Position numbers and translations under genes: made by a program. From Methylotenera_A sp046594915 (GTDB lineage: Bacteria; Pseudomonadota; Gammaproteobacteria; Burkholderiales; Methylophilaceae): a stretch of 64,000 bases of DNA. Below, one piece after another: positions 34,877-43,612 of this stretch. The stretch covers positions 105,123 to 169,122 of the forward strand of contig JBKJRC010000004.1 in assembly GCA_046594915.1 (NCBI GenBank). The letters run 5' to 3'. The number at the start of each line of letters is the position of its first letter. The first letter of the stretch is position 1. The notes under the pieces are model-generated. The model worked only from the letters and a program-made list of their open reading frames with translations. It was not told the origin of the DNA and did not search any database.

Positions 34877-35830
34877 TTAAAGCGTTAACTTTTTAGCTCT
34901 AGGATGCGCATTATCGTAAACTTTGCTTAAATGCTGAAAATCTAAATGCGTATACACTTGCGTGGTGCTGATATTAGCGTGGCCCAGCATCTCTTGCACT
35001 GCGCGCAAATCACTGCTGGATTGCAACACGTGCGTGGCGAAACTATGCCGCAACAGGTGCGGATGCACCGACGAATAAACGCCCTGCTTCACTGCCCACT
35101 GTTTGATTCTATACTGAATATTTCTGGCCGCAATCCGTTTGCCTTGCAAGCCAATAAAAACTGGCGTATCGGCAAGATTGTTAACTGGCGTCAATAATGT
35201 GGGACGCACTTGCAGCCATTGTTGAATCGCTTTTATGGCATAAGCGCCCATTGGCACTATGCGAGTTTTATTGCCTTTACCTGTCACTTCTACAGTACCT
35301 TCTGCAAAATCCAGCGCACCCATATTTAAATTAACCAATTCACTCAAACGCAAGCCAGACGAGTAAAGCAACTCCAAAATGGCATGATCGCGCATACTTA
35401 ACACATCGTTTTCAGCAATATCCACCAACTTAATGGTTTGCTCAATCGATAAAGCCTGTGGCAAAGTTTGTGCCGATTTAGGCGCACGCAAGCCCAAAAC
35501 AGGATTTTGCGTATAGCCATGCTGATGAATCAAATAGTTAAAAAATCCGCGCCAGCAAGATAACAGCCGCGCAATACTTTTTCCGCCCAAACCTTTGCTG
35601 TGCAAGCTGGCTGCAAAACGTCTGATGTGGCTATTTTGCAGCTCACTTAACACTAATTCGTTGCTAAATTGAACAAGTTGCGTCAAATCTCGCGCGTAAT
35701 GTTGGCAAGTCAGCGGGCTTAGATGGCGCTCAAATTTTAAAAATTCCAGGTATTTAGCGATTAAGCTGTCACGCGTCATATTAGCCGACGCCATGTCATC
35801 AGAAACGCTATTTTGGCTGGCAATGTCCAA
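34877..35830 (-). CDS. xerC: tyrosine recombinase XerC
   Basis: The 317-residue protein has an N-terminal SAM-like core-binding domain (L-S-P-L-T-C-Q-H-Y-A-R-D-L) and a C-terminal catalytic domain. Visible catalytic residues are Arg in S-G-L-R-L-S-E-L, Lys in G-K-G-N-K-T-R, the H-L-L-R-H-S-F-A-T-H box, the second His in L-G-H-A-N-I-S-T-T and Tyr in T-Q-V-Y-T-H-L. With XerD it resolves chromosome dimers at dif. It is in the conserved dapF-DUF484-xerC order, 12 bp after DUF484. The frame starts with TTG at 35830; ATGs at 35794 and 35779 are alternatives. Confidence 0.95.
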   Translation of the reverse strand: MDIASQNSVSDDMASANMTRDSLIAKYLEFLKFERHLSPLTCQHYARDLTQLVQFSNELVLSELQNSHIRRFAASLHSKGLGGKSIARLLSCWRGFFNYLIHQHGYTQNPVLGLRAPKSAQTLPQALSIEQTIKLVDIAENDVLSMRDHAILELLYSSGLRLSELVNLNMGALDFAEGTVEVTGKGNKTRIVPMGAYAIKAIQQWLQVRPTLLTPVNNLADTPVFIGLQGKRIAARNIQYRIKQWAVKQGVYSSVHPHLLRHSFATHVLQSSSDLRAVQEMLGHANISTTQVYTHLDFQHLSKVYDNAHPRAKKLTL

Positions 35831-35842
35831 AATAAATAACGG

Positions 35843-36517
35843 CTAAGCAAGCACCAAATGGCGCGATAATGCGGCACTAACTAACTCACCAATTTTATCT
35901 AAAAAATTAGTGCCCATATCATTGTAAAAACGCTCTTCACTGTCACTCGCCAATGCTAAAAAACCAAACAGGCTTGGTTGATGCAGGCTCGGATGATGCA
36001 AGCCAACAATGGCTAGCGATGCGGCGGGTTCTATAAACCAATCATCGCCCACAATAGCGGGCGCCTCACCACAATAAGGCTCTGTTCGAGATGCCACCCA
36101 GTTTTTCACCACTTCGGACGTGTCGCTAAACACTAAATTAGCTTGGCTGGAATGGTCGGAAGGTTTTACCCAAATACGTAAACAGGTATCGCTTAAATCA
36201 AACATTTCGGGCAAATCGTGACTGATTAACTGCTCAATCGCATCAAAATTTTTCGCCTGGTGCAAACGCAAGTTAAAGGCATGAATCTTGTGTGCGATTG
36301 CATCGTTTTGTTGCGCATTTAATACCAGCTCAGCAAATCGACCTTCCAGCGCATTGATTTTGTCACGCTGCGCTAATTGTTGGCGTTCTGCCAATGAAAT
36401 TGTGCCGCTGCCATGCGGGCTAGGCAAGCGAATATCGGCCAGCAAAGTGGCATTTTCCTCAAAAAATTCAGGATGATTTTTTAAATACGATTTAATTTCT
36501 TCTTCTAGCATTGCCAT
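35843..36517 (-). CDS. DUF484 family protein
   Basis: The 224-residue protein starts M-A-M-L-E-E-E-I-K-S-Y-L-K-N-H-P-E-F-F-E-E-N, the DUF484 signature, then a short coiled coil and a GAF-like domain ending in F-L-A-L-A-S-D-S-E-E-R-F-Y-N-D-M-G-T-N-F-L-D. The family is almost always between dapF and xerC in proteobacteria, as here; its function is not established. Confidence 0.9.
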   Translation of the reverse strand: MAMLEEEIKSYLKNHPEFFEENATLLADIRLPSPHGSGTISLAERQQLAQRDKINALEGRFAELVLNAQQNDAIAHKIHAFNLRLHQAKNFDAIEQLISHDLPEMFDLSDTCLRIWVKPSDHSSQANLVFSDTSEVVKNWVASRTEPYCGEAPAIVGDDWFIEPAASLAIVGLHHPSLHQPSLFGFLALASDSEERFYNDMGTNFLDKIGELVSAALSRHLVLA

Positions 36518-36616
36518 TCCCTATATTGAATATTTTATTTTTTTCAGCAAAGTTAACCACTTTTTTAGCTTAAATTTTGGCAGTCTAAAATTTAGGCGAT
36601 CCAAAATGGATGCGAC

Positions 36617-37468
36617 CTAGATCTCAAGCTGACCTTCAAACACAAATTCTGCAGGCCCTGTCATCAGCACTGGCGCAGCTTCTGCAGAATCAGATTTCAC
36701 TTCACCCATCCAGGCAATTGTTAATTGTCCACCGCGTGTATTGACCAAAACGGGCGATTGCAAAAGCCCTAGTTGTATTCCACTCACTGCCGCCGCGCAA
36801 GCACCCGTGCCGCAAGAAAGCGTTTCGCCGCTGCCGCGCTCATACACGCGCAGATTGATTTCATGCGCATTTACAATCTGCATAAACCCTGCATTAACCC
36901 GTTGCGGAAAACCCTTATGCGACTCAATTTGTGGCCCAAGTTGCGCCACACTGGGAGTTTCTACGTTATCCACCACAGTCACTGCATGCGGATTGCCCAT
37001 CGAAACCGCTGAAATCATCCGCGTTTCTGCCTCTAAGTTAAGTGCATATTGCGCTTGCCGATTTGGCACAGCGAAAGGAATGCGCACAGGCTCAAAAATA
37101 GGCGCGCCCATATTCACTGTCACTTGCCCATCGGCTTGCAATTGCAGTTCGATAAGGCCGCTAGCGGTTTCAACCAGCATTTCAAGCTTGTTGGTTAAAC
37201 CTTTTTCAAACACAAACCTTGCAAAACAACGCGCGCCGTTACCACATTGCTCTACCTCGCCACCATCGGCGTTAAAAATACGGTATTTAAAATCCACATT
37301 AGTAGACGTACTTTTTTCAACCATCAATAATTGATCGCAACCCACACCAAAATAGCGATTGGCGATTTTTTTAATTTGGCTCGCGTTAAGCGCAACAATC
37401 TGTGAATAAGCGTCTATCACAACGAAATCATTACCCGCGCCCTGCATTTTTGTGAACTTTAGTTGCAT
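36617..37468 (-). CDS. dapF: diaminopimelate epimerase
   Basis: The 283-residue protein starts M-Q-L-K-F-T-K-M-Q-G-A-G-N-D-F-V-V-I-D, the standard DapF N-terminus. Both catalytic cysteines are visible, in E-Q-C-G-N-G-A-R-C and S-C-G-T-G-A-C-A. It converts LL- to meso-diaminopimelate for lysine and peptidoglycan. ATG 37468 is chosen because AGAGG precedes it and the family N-terminus begins there; the frame is open for five more codons. It heads the dapF-DUF484-xerC operon and is divergent from metK. Confidence 0.97.
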   Translation of the reverse strand: MQLKFTKMQGAGNDFVVIDAYSQIVALNASQIKKIANRYFGVGCDQLLMVEKSTSTNVDFKYRIFNADGGEVEQCGNGARCFARFVFEKGLTNKLEMLVETASGLIELQLQADGQVTVNMGAPIFEPVRIPFAVPNRQAQYALNLEAETRMISAVSMGNPHAVTVVDNVETPSVAQLGPQIESHKGFPQRVNAGFMQIVNAHEINLRVYERGSGETLSCGTGACAAAVSGIQLGLLQSPVLVNTRGGQLTIAWMGEVKSDSAEAAPVLMTGPAEFVFEGQLEI

Positions 37469-37646
37469 TATTGCCTCTATCAATAGCGGTTATTCTACCA
37501 AATTTGAGTGTTTACAAGTGGTTAACCGTGTACAATTCGCAACTCAACAGTGATTAACAATATTTGCTTTAGCCTTTAGTCAATATTGTTTTTTTCTTTT
37601 ATCAATATTTAAAACTTTTTAAATTAAAGTCCCAAGGCGCTTACAA

Positions 37647-38810
37647 ATGAATGAATATCTTTTTACCTCGGAATCCGTTTCTGAAGGCCATCCAGACAAA
37701 CTCGCAGACCAAGTATCCGATAGCATTTTAGATGCTATTTTAGAGCAAGACCCAAACGCACGTGTTGCCGCAGAAACGTTAGCGAACACAGGTTTAGTGG
37801 TGCTGGCGGGCGAAATTACCACCACTGCCAATGTGGATTACATTAAAGTGGCACGCGATGCCATTAAACGCATAGGCTACGACAACACAGAATACGGCAT
37901 CGACTACAAAGGTTGTGCAGTGTTAGTCGCTTACGACAAACAATCACCCGACATTAAACAAGGCGTGGACGGTGCACACGACGACCCGCTTGAACAAGGC
38001 GCGGGCGACCAAGGCTTGATGTTTGGTTATGCGGTGGATGAAACACCGCAATTAATGCCGTTACCGATTTGGTTAAGTCATCGTTTAATGGAGCGCCAGG
38101 CGCAATTGCGCAAAGACGGCCGCTTGCCTTGGTTACGCCCAGATGCGAAATCACAAGTCACCGTGCAATATGTCGATGGCAAGCCATACAAAATCGATAC
38201 GGTTTTGGTGTCGACACAACATTCGCCAGAAATGAGCTTAGAAATGATTCGCGAAGCAGTGATAGAGGACATTATCAAGCCTATGTTGCCCAATGAACTC
38301 ATCAAAGGCGAGATTAAATACTTAGTCAATCCAACTGGGCGCTTTGTTATCGGTGGCCCACAAGGCGATTGCGGTTTAACAGGCCGTAAAATCATTGTCG
38401 ATACTTATGGCGGTGCGGCACCGCACGGTGGTGGCGCATTCTCAGGCAAAGATCCTTCAAAAGTAGATCGTAGCGCGGCTTATGCTGGCCGTTATGTGGC
38501 CAAAAACATTGTGGCTGCAGGCTTGGCTTCCCGCTGTTTGGTGCAAGTCAGTTACGCGATTGGTGTTGCACAACCGACTTCTGTGATGGTAGAAACCTAC
38601 GGAACTGGTAAAGTTTCAAACGAAGTATTAACCCAATTAGTGCGCGAACATTTTGACCTCCGCCCAAAAGGCATTGTAAAAATGCTCGATTTACTACGCC
38701 CAATTTACACAAAAACCGCTGCTTATGGCCATTTTGGTCGTGATGAGCCTGAGTTTACTTGGGAAGCAACTGACAAAGCGGCAGCATTAAAAGCGGCGGC
38801 AGGCATGTAG
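37647..38810 (+). CDS. metK: S-adenosylmethionine synthetase
   Basis: The 387-residue protein has the MetK motifs: F-T-S-E-S-V-S-E-G-H-P-D-K-L-A-D-Q near the start, G-A-G-D-Q-G-L-M-F-G-Y-A and G-G-G-A-F-S-G-K-D-P-S-K-V-D-R. It makes S-adenosylmethionine from methionine and ATP. The next genes are ahcY, under a SAH riboswitch, and metF, so the methyl cycle is laid out as SAM synthesis, SAH hydrolysis and methyl-folate supply. Confidence 0.98.
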   Translation: MNEYLFTSESVSEGHPDKLADQVSDSILDAILEQDPNARVAAETLANTGLVVLAGEITTTANVDYIKVARDAIKRIGYDNTEYGIDYKGCAVLVAYDKQSPDIKQGVDGAHDDPLEQGAGDQGLMFGYAVDETPQLMPLPIWLSHRLMERQAQLRKDGRLPWLRPDAKSQVTVQYVDGKPYKIDTVLVSTQHSPEMSLEMIREAVIEDIIKPMLPNELIKGEIKYLVNPTGRFVIGGPQGDCGLTGRKIIVDTYGGAAPHGGGAFSGKDPSKVDRSAAYAGRYVAKNIVAAGLASRCLVQVSYAIGVAQPTSVMVETYGTGKVSNEVLTQLVREHFDLRPKGIVKMLDLLRPIYTKTAAYGHFGRDEPEFTWEATDKAAALKAAAGM

Positions 38811-38883
38811 GTGATTAGAAGGCTTAGTTATTTAATTTACCGAATAAAAATTATTACGATGTTAAAATTTTAACAATGCTTTT

Positions 38884-38911
38884 TTGACAAAAGTGATCAT
38901 TTCATTATAAT
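38884..38911 (+). promoter_or_regulatory. sigma70 promoter of ahcY
   Basis: TTGACA (38884-38889) and TATAAT (38906-38911) are both perfect consensus boxes with a 16-bp spacer. Transcription would start near 38918, about 45 nt before the riboswitch. Confidence 0.88.
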
Positions 38912-38962
38912 CATGTTTTAATATTAACTATACTTAGTATTATTTGATTAGTAGTAACCCAT

Positions 38963-39106
38963 AACCGAGGAACGTTGCGAGGTTTTGTAAGCACTTTTTA
39001 TAGCTGCTTATTTTCAAACCCTAGGCTCGGTTAGCAAGACATATAAGTTTGCTATATGGCTTGTAAACGGCGTTCACCTAACCGTGCCAGACACGGGATG
39101 CAGGTG
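38963..39106 (+). ncRNA. S-adenosylhomocysteine (SAH) riboswitch
   Basis: The aptamer has the SAH-riboswitch conserved core: AACCGAGG-AACGTTGCGAGG (from 38963), CCTAGGCTCGGTT (ending 39032) and AACGGCGTTCACC (39066-39078). Helix P1 is AACCGAG (38963-38969) with CTCGGTT (39026-39032). CACCT (39075-39079) also pairs with AGGTG (39102-39106), enclosing CCGTG/CACGG, so the end of the ligand-binding segment takes part in a second hairpin, probably the expression switch. SAH binding normally turns ahcY on. Confidence 0.9.
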
Positions 39107-39177
39107 GGCAAAGTTTAATGTCTCTCTCAATTCATCCCTTCTGGTCACCCAATTTCATTATTGTTTAAGGAAATACG

Positions 39178-40593
39178 ATGAACACCGTGACTGATTTAAC
39201 ATTCAACGATTACATTGTTGCTGATATTAATTTAGCGACTTTTGGCCGTAAAGAAATTGCCATTGCTGAAACAGAAATGCCAGGCTTGATGATGATTCGC
39301 GAAGAGTTTGCGATTGCTCAACCATTAAAAGGTGCGCGCATTACAGGCAGCCTGCACATGACCATTCAAACCGCTGTGCTGATTGAAACGCTGAGAGATT
39401 TAGGCGCTGAAGTGCGCTGGGCGTCATGCAATATCTATTCTACGCAAGACCATGCGGCGGCGGCAATTGCCGCTGGCGGCACGCCAGTATTCGCCATCAA
39501 AGGTGAAACGCTGACTGAATATTGGGATTATACGCACCGCATTTTTGAGTGGACTGACGGTGGCTATACCAACATGATTTTAGATGATGGCGGTGATGCG
39601 ACATTATTGCTACATCTGGGAACGCGCGCTGAAAAAGATTTATCTGTGCTTGCCAATCCAACATCAGAAGAAGAAATCTGCTTGTTTGATGCGATTAAAG
39701 CGAAACTAAAAACAGACCCAACTTGGTATTCTGTGCGCTTAGCCGCCATTATCGGCGTCACTGAAGAAACCACTACTGGCGTACATCGTTTGTATCAGAT
39801 GCATAAAGAAGGCAAACTGGCTTTCCCGGCTATTAACGTCAATGATTCTGTGACTAAGTCAAAATTTGATAATTTATACGGCTGCCGTGAAAGTTTAGTG
39901 GATGCGATTAAACGCGCAACGGATGTGATGATTGCCGGTAAAGTGGCTTTGGTTGCTGGTTATGGCGATGTGGGCAAAGGTTCTGCACAGGCTTTACGTG
40001 CCTTATCGGCACAAGTTTGGGTAACCGAAATCGACCCAATTTGTGCATTGCAAGCGGCAATGGAAGGCTACCGTGTGGTCACCATGGATTATGCGGCTGA
40101 ACATGCCGATATTTTTGTAACCGCCACGGGTAATTACCACGTGATTACGCATGAGCATATGGCGAAAATGAAAGACCAAGCCATTGTGTGCAACATTGGC
40201 CACTTCGATAACGAAATTGATGTCGCTTCACTTGAACAATATGAGTGGGATGAAATTAAGCCGCAGGTTGACCATGTGATTTTCCCAAATGGTAAAAAGA
40301 TTATTCTGTTAGCAAAAGGTCGTTTGGTGAATTTAGGTTGTGGTACAGGTCATCCAAGCTATGTAATGAGCTCAAGCTTTGCCAATCAAACCATTGCACA
40401 AATTGAATTGTTTACGCGCCAAGCAGATTATCCTGTCGGCGTTTATGTGTTGCCTAAACATTTGGATGAAAAAGTGGCGGTGTTGCAATTAAAAAAATTG
40501 AATGCACAATTAACACGTTTAAGTGAAACGCAAGCGGCGTATATTGGCGTATCGCAAGATGGTCCTTACAAGCCAGATACTTATCGTTATTAG
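39178..40593 (+). CDS. ahcY: adenosylhomocysteinase
   Basis: The 471-residue NAD-dependent enzyme has A-R-I-T-G-S-L-H-M-T-I-Q-T-A, N-L-Y-G-C-R-E-S-L-V-D and the Rossmann motif V-A-G-Y-G-D-V-G-K-G-S-A-Q. It splits SAH into homocysteine and adenosine, removing the product that inhibits methyltransferases. TTAAGGAAATACG precedes the ATG. Expression should respond to SAH through the riboswitch. Confidence 0.98.
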   Translation: MNTVTDLTFNDYIVADINLATFGRKEIAIAETEMPGLMMIREEFAIAQPLKGARITGSLHMTIQTAVLIETLRDLGAEVRWASCNIYSTQDHAAAAIAAGGTPVFAIKGETLTEYWDYTHRIFEWTDGGYTNMILDDGGDATLLLHLGTRAEKDLSVLANPTSEEEICLFDAIKAKLKTDPTWYSVRLAAIIGVTEETTTGVHRLYQMHKEGKLAFPAINVNDSVTKSKFDNLYGCRESLVDAIKRATDVMIAGKVALVAGYGDVGKGSAQALRALSAQVWVTEIDPICALQAAMEGYRVVTMDYAAEHADIFVTATGNYHVITHEHMAKMKDQAIVCNIGHFDNEIDVASLEQYEWDEIKPQVDHVIFPNGKKIILLAKGRLVNLGCGTGHPSYVMSSSFANQTIAQIELFTRQADYPVGVYVLPKHLDEKVAVLQLKKLNAQLTRLSETQAAYIGVSQDGPYKPDTYRY

Positions 40594-40647
40594 CCTTATT
40601 TAGAAATGGCGGGCTTTATTAATTAAAATCAACCAGGGAACAGACAG

Positions 40648-40992
40648 ATGAAATTATTGATTGGATGGTTATTGAATGCACTGGCTTTATTGGCGGTGGC
40701 GTACTTTGTGCCCGATATTCATGTGTCTAGCTTCGGCTCTGCTTTAATTGCGGCGGCGGTCATTGGTTTAGTTAACATGTTAATTAAGCCCATTTTGCTG
40801 ATACTGACGTTACCAGTCACTATTATCACCTTGGGTTTATTCATCTTCGTGATTAATGGTTTGTTGTTTTGGCTATCCGCTTATTTCTTACAAGGCTTTG
40901 AGGTCAAAACCATCGCTGCAGGCATTATCGGCGCCATTGTTTACAGCATTTTTTCGTGGATTTTAAGCGCTGTCGTGGTTGATAAAAAATAA
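40648..40992 (+). CDS. phage holin family IV-like small membrane protein
   Basis: The 114-residue protein is four hydrophobic helices with little else (M-K-L-L-I-G-W-L-L-N-A-L-A-L, N-M-L-I-K-P-I-L-L-I-L-T-L-P, G-L-F-I-F-V-I-N-G-L-L-F-W). This is the YvlD/4-TM 'mycobacterial phage holin' superfamily, common in bacterial chromosomes and not evidence of a prophage. It lies between ahcY and metF on the same strand, an arrangement I believe recurs in betaproteobacteria. The role is unknown. Confidence 0.85.
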   Translation: MKLLIGWLLNALALLAVAYFVPDIHVSSFGSALIAAAVIGLVNMLIKPILLILTLPVTIITLGLFIFVINGLLFWLSAYFLQGFEVKTIAAGIIGAIVYSIFSWILSAVVVDKK

Positions 40993-41025
40993 GCTGTTGA
41001 TAGAAAGTAAAAGTTAACCATAAAA

Positions 41026-41865
41026 ATGAGGCAAAATATTCCGTTAAGTTTTGAGTTTTTTCCGCCAAAAACGCTAGAAGGTATCGCCAATCTGCGCGAA
41101 ACACGCACGCAACTTGCGCGTTTTAATCCTGAATTCTTTTCAGTGACTTTTGGTGCGGGCGGCTCTACCACTGATCGCACAAAAGAAACCGTGTTTGAAA
41201 TACAGGCAGATGGTTATGAAGCAGCACCGCATATTTCTTGTATCTCATCTAGCAAAGAAGAAATACGCGCATTGTTATCTGCTTACCAGGCTAAAGGCAT
41301 TAAGCGCTTAGTCACGCTACGTGGTGATGTGCCGTCTGGCGAAGTGAGTGTGGGTGATTTTAAATATGCCAACGAGTTGGTGCGCTTTATTCGACAAGAA
41401 ACTGGCGATTGGTTTCACTTGGAAGTGGCGGCTTATCCTGAGTTTCATCCAGAAGCGTTATCTGCCGCTAAAGACATGGCGAATTTTAAGCGCAAAGTAG
41501 AAGCTGGCGCTGATTCGGCCATTACGCAGTATTTTTATAATGCGGATGCTTATTTCAGATTTATTGACAGTTGTGACGCAGATGGCATTAATGTACCGAT
41601 TGTGCCTGGCATTATGCCCATTTATAACTACACACAATTGGCGCGCTTTTCGGGTATTTGCGGCGCCGAAATTCCACGCTGGTTGCGCTTAAGATTGGAA
41701 GCGTTTGCAGACGATATGCCGTCATTAAGAGCGTTAGGTATTGATGTGGTGAGTGAACTATGCGAAACATTGCTGGCTTGGGGCGTGCCCAGCTTGCATT
41801 TTTACACACTTAATCAAGCGGGTGTTATTTCTAAAATCATTGATAATTTAGATAGTAAAGCTTAA
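41026..41865 (+). CDS. metF: methylenetetrahydrofolate reductase
   Basis: The 279-residue TIM-barrel flavoprotein has S-F-E-F-F-P-P-K near the start, V-T-F-G-A-G-G-S-T, H-I-S-C, L-R-G-D-V-P and A-V/D-S-A-I-T-Q-Y-F-Y-N. It reduces methylene-tetrahydrofolate to methyl-tetrahydrofolate for methionine synthesis, completing the SAM cycle encoded here. It ends at the bidirectional terminator 41902-41943. Confidence 0.97.
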   Translation: MRQNIPLSFEFFPPKTLEGIANLRETRTQLARFNPEFFSVTFGAGGSTTDRTKETVFEIQADGYEAAPHISCISSSKEEIRALLSAYQAKGIKRLVTLRGDVPSGEVSVGDFKYANELVRFIRQETGDWFHLEVAAYPEFHPEALSAAKDMANFKRKVEAGADSAITQYFYNADAYFRFIDSCDADGINVPIVPGIMPIYNYTQLARFSGICGAEIPRWLRLRLEAFADDMPSLRALGIDVVSELCETLLAWGVPSLHFYTLNQAGVISKIIDNLDSKA

Positions 41866-41901
41866 TACATTCAGAATTTGAATGACTATATTCAGACTTA
41901 A

Positions 41902-41943
41902 AATGGGCAATTTAAAACGCTGGATACATTTAAATTGCCCATT
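41902..41943. terminator. bidirectional terminator between metF and smg
   Basis: AATGGGCAATTTAAA (41902-41916) and TTTAAATTGCCCATT (41929-41943) form a perfect 15-bp stem with a 12-base loop between the two convergent genes. Neither side has a long T-run, but A/T-rich arms would serve both strands. Confidence 0.7.
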
Positions 41944-41970
41944 ATTTAATTCGCTGTCAGTTACTAGTAG

Positions 41971-42429
41971 CTAGTGTACCGTTAACCCGCGTGGATTAAA
42001 AAACGCATCTTCAACAAATAAATAGTCTTTTTCACGGCCTTCGTTCCACAATGCGATCATGGTTATCCAGCGCATTTCTTCAACGGTGATGACTTGCTGT
42101 TTTAATGCCATGGCGCAATCAACAATTAAATCGCGTTCCATATCATTAATCACATTGGCCTGCTGCAAAAATAATATAAAGCCAATACTTTCCGCATTGA
42201 TTTTTTTTAATTCAAACTCTGAAAACACACGGATACCAGAATAGGCATGTGAATAAGCGACGTCTGGCTGCGTTAACCTGACTTTCATTTCTTCATACCA
42301 GCTAAACGCGCCAATAATATCGGTGCGCTCGAATCCAGCAGCCGATAACTCTTGCTGCATCACATCGCTATCAGGCATTGTATGATGCGCGAAATAATTT
42401 TCAAACATGAATACTAGTACTTCAAACAT
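41971..42429 (-). CDS. smg: Smg/DUF494 family protein
   Basis: The 152-residue protein starts M-F-E-V-L-V-F-M-F-E-N-Y and has R-V-F-S-E-F-E-L-K-K-I-N-A-E-S-I-G-F-I-L-F-L, the Smg pattern. It is in its conserved place after dprA. The function is unknown; the family has been linked by location to DNA uptake/processing genes. Confidence 0.92.
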   Translation of the reverse strand: MFEVLVFMFENYFAHHTMPDSDVMQQELSAAGFERTDIIGAFSWYEEMKVRLTQPDVAYSHAYSGIRVFSEFELKKINAESIGFILFLQQANVINDMERDLIVDCAMALKQQVITVEEMRWITMIALWNEGREKDYLFVEDAFFNPRGLTVH

Positions 42430-42485
42430 AGCCTCTCCTAACCTTAATTTATAATTTTTTTACAGCTGACATTTCAAATAGCTCA

Positions 42486-43595
42486 TTAAATAAGTCGTTG
42501 ATATTTGCCACCGTTTAAGGTCGTTATTTTCCCTTCTAACTCTAATATCATCAGCATGGCTGAAAGCGCTTCAGTCGTCAATCCAGAAACATTTAATAAC
42601 GTTTCAAAATTAATGGCATCGAATCCCATGCATTCTAGCACTGTATTGGGTTTAGTTGAGTTTTGACTCACTTCATCCATTAGCCCTAATGGGCTAATGT
42701 TTTGGTGCATATTTTTCAATTCTTCTAAAATATCCGCCGTAGTTTCGACTAATTTTGCACCTTGCTTAATTAACTGATGACAACCTTTAGCAACTGGTGA
42801 ATGAATGGAACCTGGAATTGCAAACACTTCACGCCCTTGTTCGATGGCCAAACGCGCGGTGATTAATGAGCCGCTATCAATATTGGCCTCTACGACTAAA
42901 CAACCCAAGCTTAAACCGCTGATAATGCGATTTCGGCGCGGGAAATTTTGTGCTTTTGACGGTGTACCAAGTGGAAACTCTGAAACGATTAAGCCACGTT
43001 CTGTAATTTTATGCGCTAAATCTCTGTGCTTAGAAGGATAGACAATATCCAAGCCTGTTCCCACCACGGCAATCGTTGCGCCATTGCTTTTCAGCGCGCC
43101 GCGATGCGCTGCACCATCAATGCCTAACGCCATACCACTCACTACGCACAAGCCATGATTACACAAACTGGCGGCAAATTCTTCCGCGTTTTTTTCACCT
43201 TGCGGCGTACTGCTGCGGCTACCGACCATAGCGATACATGGCTGATTGAGCCAATGCAAATTGCCGATTGCATACAATAAAACGGGTGGATTGCTGATTT
43301 CTAATAAAATTTGCGGGTAAGCACTATCGGCCAATGTGACAACATGTGTGCGGTCATTTTGCAACCAATCTAGCGTTGGCCTAATTGCTGCAATGTTGAC
43401 ACCACTTAATATTTTATGGGTGATATTTTCATCAATGATTTCGCGCAGCTGATGACTTTTAGCACTGAAAATAGCCTCTGGCGAACCGAATTTGGTTAAT
43501 AACTGGCAAATACTCGCATTACCTAAACCTGGTATTTGATTCAGTGCAATCCAAAGCGCAACATCGCTATCTTCAATGTTGGCTTTATTTTTCAT
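42486..43595 (-). CDS. dprA: DNA-processing protein DprA
   Basis: The 369-residue protein has a SAM-like N-terminal domain (L-N-Q-I-P-G-L-G-N-A-S-I-C-Q-L-L), a Rossmann-like DprA core (A-M-V-G-S-R-S-S-T-P-Q-G, S-G-M-A-L-G-I-D-G-A-A-H, V-V-G-T-G-L-D-I-V-Y-P, S-E-F-P-L-G-T-P) and a C-terminal winged helix. It loads RecA on incoming single-stranded DNA during natural transformation. It lies between the LysM gene and smg in one minus-strand operon. Confidence 0.96.
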   Translation of the reverse strand: MKNKANIEDSDVALWIALNQIPGLGNASICQLLTKFGSPEAIFSAKSHQLREIIDENITHKILSGVNIAAIRPTLDWLQNDRTHVVTLADSAYPQILLEISNPPVLLYAIGNLHWLNQPCIAMVGSRSSTPQGEKNAEEFAASLCNHGLCVVSGMALGIDGAAHRGALKSNGATIAVVGTGLDIVYPSKHRDLAHKITERGLIVSEFPLGTPSKAQNFPRRNRIISGLSLGCLVVEANIDSGSLITARLAIEQGREVFAIPGSIHSPVAKGCHQLIKQGAKLVETTADILEELKNMHQNISPLGLMDEVSQNSTKPNTVLECMGFDAINFETLLNVSGLTTEALSAMLMILELEGKITTLNGGKYQRLI

Positions 43596-43612
43596 TCAAT
43601 TGACGATAGCAA

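Larger units (their letters stand above)
38811..39177. other. leader region of ahcY
   Basis: The 367-bp gap after metK has no gene. It holds the ahcY promoter (38884-38911), the SAH riboswitch from about 38963, and a hairpin that overlaps the end of the aptamer. Confidence 0.85.

Noticed and set aside
36741..37334. 197-residue plus-strand ORF
   Set aside because: Antisense shadow of dapF; Cys/Ser/Thr-rich without domains.
40648..40992. Prophage trace because of the holin-like protein
   Set aside because: No other phage genes nearby; this membrane family is common in chromosomes.
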